Of a stretch of DNA of 64,000 nt, positions 58,717 to 64,000 are shown piece by piece. The position numbers and the translations under genes are program-made. The stretch is from NCBI GenBank assembly GCA_000230955.3, contig CP007060.1, positions 1,240,001 to 1,304,000 of the forward strand, read 5' to 3'. The notes below the pieces were generated by a model, which worked only from the letters and a program-made list of their open reading frames with translations, was not told the DNA's origin and did no database searches. The stretch is from Halobacterium sp. DL1 (GTDB lineage: Archaea > Halobacteriota > Halobacteria > Halobacteriales > Halobacteriaceae). Each line of letters opens with the position of its first letter. Position 1 is the first letter of the stretch.

Positions 58717-60261
58717 CTACCCGCTCGTTCCCTCGAAGCTGATTCTCCGGGCGAAGCAACCGGCGACCAGCGTCGCCGCAGCGACGACAGCCCCGACCCC
58801 AACCGGGAGTCGCCAGGCGCCGCCGCGCCAGTCGGCACGGAACGCCCGCTCGTATCGTCGGGCGACGCGCTCGTCGCGGACGACGACGTTCACCTCGCGG
58901 TTCTCCGTGACGGCGTGCTGGTTCCAGTTCAGGCTCCCCACGAGCACGCGTTCGCCGTCGACGATGGCTCCCTTGGCGTGGATCTTCTCGAAGCGCGAGC
59001 GTGGTTCGACGAGCCGGGCGCTGAGATCGAGGTTCTCGCTGTCGGCGAGCCGTTCGAGCTTCCGGGTGACGTTGCGGTTCTCCTCGCGGTTGTACCAGGC
59101 GCCGGAGAGCAGCACTCGGACACGGACGCCTCTTCGTGCGGCGGCAATCGTCCAGTCGAGGAACTCGCTATCGGGGTCGACGCTCACCTGCTCGACGAGC
59201 AGCGACTCTTCGGCCGAACCAATCAGGTCTCGAACGCCCCGGCGGGCGTTGTCCGGAGCGACGAGGACGCGGACACTGTCGGCCCGCGTCCGTATCTCGT
59301 CGAAGCGGGTCGGGTAGGACGCCGTCGCCGGGTCGCCCTCGACGAGCGTGACGTTCGGACGTACCTCGTGCCAGGGCTTCGCGTCCGCCCAGCCGGCGTC
59401 AGCGCGGAACACGCTGGCGAGGTGATTCGACAGGCGGCTGTCCCGGAGCGCCACACCCCACCCGCGACTGCCGTGGCCCCCGGTCCCGGCGGGCTTCCAG
59501 TTCTCCGAGAGGACGACCGCGCGGTCGTCGGCGACCGCGTACTTCGGGTGGTGGAAGCTGTAGCGTGCGCGTTCGCCGTCGAGGACGCGGACGTCGACGC
59601 CTGCTCCGGCGAGTGTGTCGAGGCGCGGTGCCTGCGCTGCGGGCATCCCGCCGACCGGCCCGCCCTCGACGAGCACGCGGACTTGGACGCCCCGCTGGGC
59701 TGCGTCGACGAGTGCGGCGGTCACGCGTTCGGACGTGAGCGTGTAGCCGGCCAGGAAGAGCCGTTCGTCCGCACTCTCGACGACAGACAGCGGTGGTCCG
59801 GGCGCGTCCGGCAGCACGAACCCAGTGACCGCGACGTTCTGGCTCGCGAACGGTGGGAAGTCGGTCGCCCCCAGCGGCGTCCACTCGCCCGCTGACCACC
59901 GTTCGGCCTCGGGTGCGGCGGGATAGGTCACCGCATCGACAGTCTGATTCCCCGCTCTGAGTGCGACGCGCTCGCCGCCGTTCGACAGCGAGAGCGACCC
60001 GTTCAGCCCGACGACTGGGAGGTCGGTGCGGTTCCTCGCAGTTGCGGGGTCGGTGGAGAGTGCGACAGTTCCTGAGAGCGTTCGATTCGGCAGTGGAGCC
60101 GTCGTCTCGCCGTCGTCGAGGGCCCAGTCGGTAGTGTTCGTCTCCTCGGGAATGCGCACTGCGACGAACTCGCCGGCGTCGCCGCTCGTGGCGGGGTTGG
60201 GAGCGACGGCCGTGATGGTGGCCGAGGCGAGCAGGACGGCGACTGCGAGGCGGACGAGCAC
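58717..60261 (-). CDS. Secreted phospholipase D-like protein with lamin-tail-like N-domain
   Basis: A 514-residue protein from GTG 60261 with a signal helix (LAVAVLLASATITAV). A lamin-tail-like domain ('GDAGEFVAVRIPEETNTTDWALDDGE') precedes two PLD halves. The first HxK site is 'HHPKYAVADDRAVVLSENW'. The second is 'KIHAKGAIVDGERVLVGSLNWNQHA', the canonical HxKx4D. A C-terminal membrane helix and Arg-rich end anchor it. It probably acts as a phosphodiesterase on nucleic acid or lipid at the cell surface. Its stop abuts that of the DHH gene. Confidence 0.87.
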   Translation of the reverse strand: MLVRLAVAVLLASATITAVAPNPATSGDAGEFVAVRIPEETNTTDWALDDGETTAPLPNRTLSGTVALSTDPATARNRTDLPVVGLNGSLSLSNGGERVALRAGNQTVDAVTYPAAPEAERWSAGEWTPLGATDFPPFASQNVAVTGFVLPDAPGPPLSVVESADERLFLAGYTLTSERVTAALVDAAQRGVQVRVLVEGGPVGGMPAAQAPRLDTLAGAGVDVRVLDGERARYSFHHPKYAVADDRAVVLSENWKPAGTGGHGSRGWGVALRDSRLSNHLASVFRADAGWADAKPWHEVRPNVTLVEGDPATASYPTRFDEIRTRADSVRVLVAPDNARRGVRDLIGSAEESLLVEQVSVDPDSEFLDWTIAAARRGVRVRVLLSGAWYNREENRNVTRKLERLADSENLDLSARLVEPRSRFEKIHAKGAIVDGERVLVGSLNWNQHAVTENREVNVVVRDERVARRYERAFRADWRGGAWRLPVGVGAVVAAATLVAGCFARRISFEGTSG

Positions 60262-60336
60262 GGGGCTGGGTGGTCCCGGCTTCGCACTTGAACGTTCGCG
60301 TCGCGAAAATCGAGGACGGGGTCGACGGTACGGGAG

Positions 60337-61647
60337 TTACGCGGTGGGCGCCGCGCCGGCGTCGATGGCGTCGTCGGCCTTCTGGGCCTCCTGCTGGACG
60401 ATGTACGAGCGGTCGTCGGTGTACTCGGCGGCGGCCTTGAGGGCGTCCTCGGTGCCGACCTGAACGAGCGCCCAGGCGGCCGACGTGCGGACCGTGTCTG
60501 AGTCGTCGTCTGCGAGCACGTCCGTGAGCGGGTCGATGGCGCGCGTGTCGCCGATGAGGCCGAGCGAGCGGGCGGCCTGACTACGGACGCCCTCGTCGTC
60601 GGCGACGAGCTGGTCGGCGACGTCCTGGGTCGCCTCCTCGCTGCCGATCTCGCCGAGCGCCTTGATCGCGGTCGTCTGGAGCTTCCGGTTGCTGTCCGAG
60701 TCCACGTAGTCGATGACGTGTTCGACGCCGTCCCCGCTGCCGATCTTGCCGATGACCTCGATGGCACGCAGGTCGCGTCGCGCGGCGAGTTCACCGGCCT
60801 TTTCGAGGGCGTCCTCGCTGCCGATGTGGAGGAGCGCGTCCATGCAGTACTCCTCCATGAAGTCGGTGTCGCCCAGGTGGTCGAGGGCGAGCAGGATCAT
60901 CTCGACGTTGCCGCGCTTCTTCCACTCCTTGAGGGCGCTCAGTTCCGGGGGGAAGTCCTTGTGCTTCTGGTTGATGACGTCGTAGTAGCCCTCGAACTGG
61001 AGCTTCTGCCGGACGGAGAGGTCGTCCCACTCCTGGGCGTCCTCGACGCCCTCGACGAGTCCGTCGGTTGCCTCGACCAGTTCCGTGATGGTCTCCTCGT
61101 CGGTGTCCGGGTGGAGCGCGGCGGCCTCGATGGCGGTGACGACCTGGTCGAGGTCGTCCGCGAGCACGTCCGGGTCGGCGGTGTCGCCGCCGGTGAACGT
61201 CTCGCCGAGCACGTCTGCCGCATCGTCGAGGAACGCGTTCACGGTGGCCTGCAGGTCCTGCTCGCCCTGCTCGGTCCAGCGCGTGTCGCGCATCGTGGAC
61301 TGGGACTCCTCGACGTCGGCGACGGCGTCTTCGGCGTACGGCCCCCGCTGTGCTTCGAGGTCGTCCCGGAGTGCCGAGACCCTCGTTTCGAGGGACTCCT
61401 GGGGGTCTTCCTCCTCGTCCTCGTCGTCCGGTTCCGGGAGGTCAGCGGCCTCGATGTCGCTCTCCACGTCGTCGAGTTGCGCCTCGACGTCGTCGAGTTC
61501 GGCCTCGGTCTCGGCCGCGTCGAGTTCGGTCTCGGCCTCGTCGAGGCGGACATCCAGCGTCTCGACGCTGAGTTCCGTGGCCTCCTCGTCGGCCGTCTCC
61601 TCCGGCGTCTCGGCCGTCTCGTCGGGTTCCTCGTCCCCGTCGCTCAT
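60337..61647 (-). CDS. HEAT-repeat protein with long acidic N-terminus
   Basis: A 436-residue protein starting at ATG 61647. Residues 1-120 are extremely acidic and helical ('LDVRLDEAETELDAAETEAELDDVEAQLDDVESD'), a probable coiled coil. The C-terminal 200 residues contain PBS-lyase type HEAT repeats ('LRAIEVIGKIGSGDGVEHVIDYV', 'KLQTTAIKALGEIGSEEATQDVADQLVADDEGVRSQAARSLGLIGD', 'RTSAAWALVQVGTEDALKAAAEY'). HEAT proteins act as scaffolds or in phycobilin lyase-type reactions elsewhere; in haloarchaea they are scaffold-like with unknown partners. Confidence 0.85.
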   Translation of the reverse strand: MSDGDEEPDETAETPEETADEEATELSVETLDVRLDEAETELDAAETEAELDDVEAQLDDVESDIEAADLPEPDDEDEEEDPQESLETRVSALRDDLEAQRGPYAEDAVADVEESQSTMRDTRWTEQGEQDLQATVNAFLDDAADVLGETFTGGDTADPDVLADDLDQVVTAIEAAALHPDTDEETITELVEATDGLVEGVEDAQEWDDLSVRQKLQFEGYYDVINQKHKDFPPELSALKEWKKRGNVEMILLALDHLGDTDFMEEYCMDALLHIGSEDALEKAGELAARRDLRAIEVIGKIGSGDGVEHVIDYVDSDSNRKLQTTAIKALGEIGSEEATQDVADQLVADDEGVRSQAARSLGLIGDTRAIDPLTDVLADDDSDTVRTSAAWALVQVGTEDALKAAAEYTDDRSYIVQQEAQKADDAIDAGAAPTA

Positions 61648-61670
61648 ACTAACGGGTTCCGCCAGCGCGC

Positions 61671-62360
61671 CTATGAGCGTTTCCCTTCGGGCCGCCAGTA
61701 GAACCGCGGTGCGAGGAGGAGGTAGGCCACCGCCCACGCCAGCAGCACGCGGGGCAACGCCCGTGAGAACGCAAGCGGCGCGAGGAGTGCGGCCGCCTGG
61801 ACGAACCCCATCGACAGCGCGTCGCGGGGGTAGAGGTCCGGGTACTGTATCGTCGTTACCATCAGGACGGCGAGGACGCCCGTGGCGGCGACGACGACCA
61901 GCGGGTCCGAGACGCCGGCGAGGACGCCCGCCGCGAGCAACGTTGCGGCCAGGGTGGTCGGTACGCCCTCGGTGTGGGCGTTCCCGGTGTCGAAGGCTGT
62001 GTACAGACCGAGCCGGACCACGCCAGCGGCGACGAACAGCGCACAGACGCCGACCGCGAGCAGCGCCCGGGGTTCTCCGAATCCCCAGTTGTCGCCCACG
62101 TGGGCCACTACGAGGAACGCGGGCGCGACGCCGAACGACGCCACGTCGGCGAGCGAGTCGAGATGTTCCCCGGCAGGCGTCGAGCCGTACCGCCGCGCGA
62201 GAAGGCCGTCGAGGCCGTCCGCGATGGCCGCGAGCAGCACCAGTCGCGCCGCGAGTTCTACGTCGACGGTCGCCGCGACGACCGCCACGAAGCCGAGCGC
62301 CGCGTTCGCCGACGTGACGGCGTCCGCGACGCCCAACCGGCCGACGAACCGGGGGTGCAT
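61671..62360 (-). CDS. pssA: Archaetidylserine synthase PssA (CDP-alcohol phosphatidyltransferase)
   Basis: A 229-residue membrane enzyme with about seven helices. The CDP-alcohol phosphotransferase motif is complete: 'DGLDGLLARRYGST' then 'GEHLDSLADVASFGVAP' (D-G-x2-A-R-x8-G-x3-D-x3-D with small spacing changes). It transfers serine to CDP-archaeol. In haloarchaea this enzyme is needed for the lipid attachment of PGF-CTERM proteins by archaeosortase, which relates to the surface proteins seen elsewhere in the window. Monocistronic. Confidence 0.9.
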   Translation of the reverse strand: MHPRFVGRLGVADAVTSANAALGFVAVVAATVDVELAARLVLLAAIADGLDGLLARRYGSTPAGEHLDSLADVASFGVAPAFLVVAHVGDNWGFGEPRALLAVGVCALFVAAGVVRLGLYTAFDTGNAHTEGVPTTLAATLLAAGVLAGVSDPLVVVAATGVLAVLMVTTIQYPDLYPRDALSMGFVQAAALLAPLAFSRALPRVLLAWAVAYLLLAPRFYWRPEGKRS

Positions 62361-62454
62361 GGTTCGCTCATGACGACAGGCGTGCTTACGTGTTTACATC
62401 CGTGGTCCGCCCCGTCCGTGGCCGCCGCCCGCGCAGTCGACGCGGACCGCGGCG

Positions 62455-62464
62455 CCTATATGGG
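62455..62464 (+). promoter_or_regulatory. TATA box of the halocyanin gene
   Basis: CCTATATGGG lies about 21-30 bases before the ATG at 62485, so the transcript should start at or very near the ATG (leaderless). Confidence 0.5.
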
Positions 62465-62484
62465 TCACGTGCCGACTGTCGACT

Positions 62485-62934
62485 ATGCAACGCCGGGCGT
62501 TCCTCGCCGCCGGCACGGGCCTCGCGACGACTGCTCTCGCCGGCTGTATCGGCCCCTCTCTCGGCTCGACGGACTACGACATCGGGATGCAGTCCAACGC
62601 GTTCGTCCCCGAACCCCGCGTCGAGGGCGAGGACCCGCCGACGTTCGCGGCCTCGGTCGGTGAGACGGTCGTCTGGGCGAACAGCGGCTCCCGCAACCAC
62701 ACGGTGACCGCCTACGACGACGGCGTTCCCGAGAGCGCGGACTACTTCGCCTCCGGCGGCTTCGAGAACGAGACGGCCGCTCGCGAGGCGTGGGCGAAGA
62801 GCGTCGACGGCGGCGGAATCGTCCGTCCCGGCCAGACGTACGAACACTCCTTCGAGTTGCCTGGCGACTACTACTACGTCTGTATCCCCCACGAGGCTGC
62901 GGGGATGATCGGAAAAGTCGTCGTCAGCGAGTAG
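62485..62934 (+). CDS. Halocyanin/plastocyanin-like type 1 copper protein
   Basis: A 149-residue lipoprotein. The N-terminus has a twin-arginine motif (RRAFLAAGTG) and lipobox 'LAGC', so it is Tat-exported and lipid-anchored outside the membrane. Copper ligands are His in 'SRNHTVTAY', and Cys/His/Met in 'YYYVCIPHEAAGMIG'. Halocyanins carry electrons between membrane complexes such as the cytochrome bc complex and terminal oxidase. The gene is alone and has a good TATA box before it. Confidence 0.93.
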   Translation: MQRRAFLAAGTGLATTALAGCIGPSLGSTDYDIGMQSNAFVPEPRVEGEDPPTFAASVGETVVWANSGSRNHTVTAYDDGVPESADYFASGGFENETAAREAWAKSVDGGGIVRPGQTYEHSFELPGDYYYVCIPHEAAGMIGKVVVSE

Positions 62935-62955
62935 TACGCGTCGGTCGAAGACCGG

Positions 62956-63588
62956 TCAGGCCTCGACTTCGTCTTCGTCGACGTCGACCGCGGTCTCCTC
63001 CTCCTCGTACACTTCTTCGGGGTGGGCTTCCAGCGTGGCCTTCTGGACCTCGACCCGGCGGAGTGGGTAGATGGTGTTGGCCTCGCCGTAGATTGCCGAT
63101 GAGAGACGACCCTCGATGACGGAGTCGATGAGCGCCTCGAAGGTGCGCTCCTCGCCAGCTTCCTCCACGAGGTCGATCATCGTGCGGCGGATGGCCTTCT
63201 GCTGGCTCTGGTCGGCCTGCTTGGTCGTGTAGGCGACCGGCTGGACCTTCACGCGGTAGTCGTCGGTCGTGAGGACCGTGATGGTCGCCTCGATCTTCGA
63301 CGAGCCGCGGCGCACGAGACTGCGCTTGTAGTCCCGCGTGAGTTCGTGCTTGACGAACTGCGTCGACGCGGTGTCGCTGCCGACGTCGCTCACCTGGAAG
63401 GTGAGTTTGACGTTGTTCTCGCCGCCGTCGGCGAGTTCGCTCATCGTCGTCTCGATGGTTCGGTCGTAGACCTGTTCTGGCTCCTCTGCGGGGGTCTCGC
63501 CGAGCTCCTGCCGGTCGAACTCCTCTGGCGCGAGCACGGTGTACCACCGCTTCTCCTGGTTCTGCTTGGATACGGAACGTTCGCTCAT
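62956..63588 (-). CDS. rps1e: 30S ribosomal protein S3Ae (eS1)
   Basis: A 210-residue ribosomal protein starting at ATG 63588 (MSERSVSKQNQEKRWYTVLAPEEFD). The archaeal S3Ae pattern 'TTDDYRVKVQPVAYTTKQADQSQQKAIRRTM' and 'YPLRRVEVQKATLEAHPEEVYEE' is clear, followed by an acidic tail of halophilic type. It overlaps the Pcc1 gene by four bases (63585-63588). In haloarchaea the order DHH/RecJ-like, pcc1, rps3ae is conserved. Confidence 0.95.
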   Translation of the reverse strand: MSERSVSKQNQEKRWYTVLAPEEFDRQELGETPAEEPEQVYDRTIETTMSELADGGENNVKLTFQVSDVGSDTASTQFVKHELTRDYKRSLVRRGSSKIEATITVLTTDDYRVKVQPVAYTTKQADQSQQKAIRRTMIDLVEEAGEERTFEALIDSVIEGRLSSAIYGEANTIYPLRRVEVQKATLEAHPEEVYEEEETAVDVDEDEVEA

Positions 63589-63851
63589 GATTGGTGTGTT
63601 GTGTGTCGTTCGGCGTGCTCTGCAACTTCGGTCGCCACCGTGACGTTGACGACGTAGTCGTCGAGGGTCGACGCGAGGCCGGCGGTGTCGTCGCGCTCGA
63701 TGCGCGTGACGACGGTGCCGCTCTCGCCCGACGAACTGGCTTCGTCGCGCTCTACGCGCGTCTCCATCTCGGTGGTGTTGTCCGGGCGAACCGAGCGCGC
63801 GACGATCTCGGGGTCCGCAACGTCGGTGCGGACGGTCGCCGTGCGCGTCAT
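63585..63851 (-). CDS. pcc1: KEOPS complex subunit Pcc1
   Basis: An 88-residue protein with the small alpha/beta Pcc1 fold: 'RTATVRTDVADPEIVARSVRPDNTTEMETRVERD', then 'TVVTRIERDDTAGLASTLDDYVVNVTVATEVAEHA'. Pcc1 is the dimerisation subunit of KEOPS, which makes the t6A modification at position 37 of ANN-decoding tRNAs. It overlaps both neighbours by four bases, so translation of the cluster is coupled with ribosomal protein S3Ae. Confidence 0.9.
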   Translation of the reverse strand: MTRTATVRTDVADPEIVARSVRPDNTTEMETRVERDEASSSGESGTVVTRIERDDTAGLASTLDDYVVNVTVATEVAEHAERHTTHQS

Positions 63852-64000
63852 AGTTCACCCCGGACGGTCTCTACGAGGGACGCTTCGTCCTCGACGCGCG
63901 CGATGGCGACGGACGGCGAACCGACGCCGTTCGGCAGCACGTCGCGCGCGTCTTCGTCGGTCGTCGCGAGCGCAGCGGTGCCGTCACCGACGACGAGCGC
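63848..64000 (-). CDS. C-terminal fragment of an acidic protein, probable DHH/RecJ-like gene
   Basis: The frame enters at the right edge and runs 50 codons to TGA, whose bases overlap the pcc1 start (ATGA). Residues include 'ALVVGDGTAALATTDED', 'VGSPSVAIARVEDEASLVETV', a strand-rich end with acidic surface. Gene order elsewhere in haloarchaea (S15, RecJ-like DHH protein, Pcc1, S3Ae) suggests the DHH-family protein, but no DHH motif is inside the window, so the identity is inferred. Confidence 0.5.
   Translation of the reverse strand, partial: ALVVGDGTAALATTDEDARDVLPNGVGSPSVAIARVEDEASLVETVRGEL

Overview
The window is chromosomal DNA of an extremely halophilic archaeon (class Halobacteria). 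Base composition is very GC-rich, almost every codon ends in G or C, and the predicted proteins are strongly acidic. The information-processing genes are archaeal: TFB, TFE alpha, ribosomal protein S3Ae, KEOPS subunit Pcc1, aTrm56, RtcA and RibL. Promoters are AT-rich TATA-like boxes about 25-30 bases before leaderless or short-leader starts. I cannot fix the genus. I see no rRNA, tRNA, CRISPR array or intact insertion sequence.

Layout. 1-3.5 kb: a truncated beta-helix surface protein with 27-bp repeats at the edge, a DUF457 membrane protein, a winged-helix zinc-ribbon regulator and a small membrane protein. 3.5-13.3 kb: LhgO, DedA, PanE, an RsmC-like methyltransferase, a two-gene ABC exporter, a DUF422 protein, a Nudix hydrolase and RtcA. 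13.4-22.7 kb: a DUF1684 protein, TFB divergent from a HalX response regulator plus histidine kinase pair, then small membrane proteins, a cyclase, an amidohydrolase, a DICT protein and a Usp. 22.7-30.3 kb: an overlapping four-gene operon, PrkA, PrkA-like, DUF444 and SpoVR, with palindromes upstream. 30.5-33.4 kb: a cluster of small transcriptional regulators. 33.4-38.8 kb: a KaiC-like ATPase, two NAD(P)-dependent dehydrogenases, a frameshifted PiT phosphate permease coupled to a membrane protein of 53 tetrapeptide repeats, and aTrm56. 39.9-45.2 kb: the TFE-DUF2110-DUF5803 cluster, a CinA-like protein, an NAD kinase-like protein and a PhoU-type regulator. 45-55.4 kb: a cupin, a LEA14-like surface protein, an SRPBCC protein, a nitrilase-fold hydrolase, an EamA transporter, a ROK kinase, an aldehyde dehydrogenase, a RIO-like kinase and an acyl-CoA dehydrogenase. 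55.8-64 kb: RibL and a JAMM protease divergent from a DHH/RecJ-like protein, a phospholipase-D-like protein, a HEAT-repeat protein, PssA, halocyanin, S3Ae, Pcc1 and the tail of a further gene.

Least explained parts. (1) A 275-bp intergenic element between the convergent acyl-CoA dehydrogenase and RibL genes contains six successive nested complementary arms, so it can fold as one long hairpin. (2) The gene upstream of the phosphate permease encodes a two-helix membrane anchor followed by 53 uninterrupted in-register Val-x-x-Thr/Lys tetrads. It carries a perfect 72-bp duplication and sits beside a permease that is frameshifted in this sequence. (3) The PrkA/DUF444/SpoVR operon has two GGTGT-N-ACACC palindromes in its promoter region. 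Functions are assigned from motifs and family knowledge only; nothing was searched against a database.
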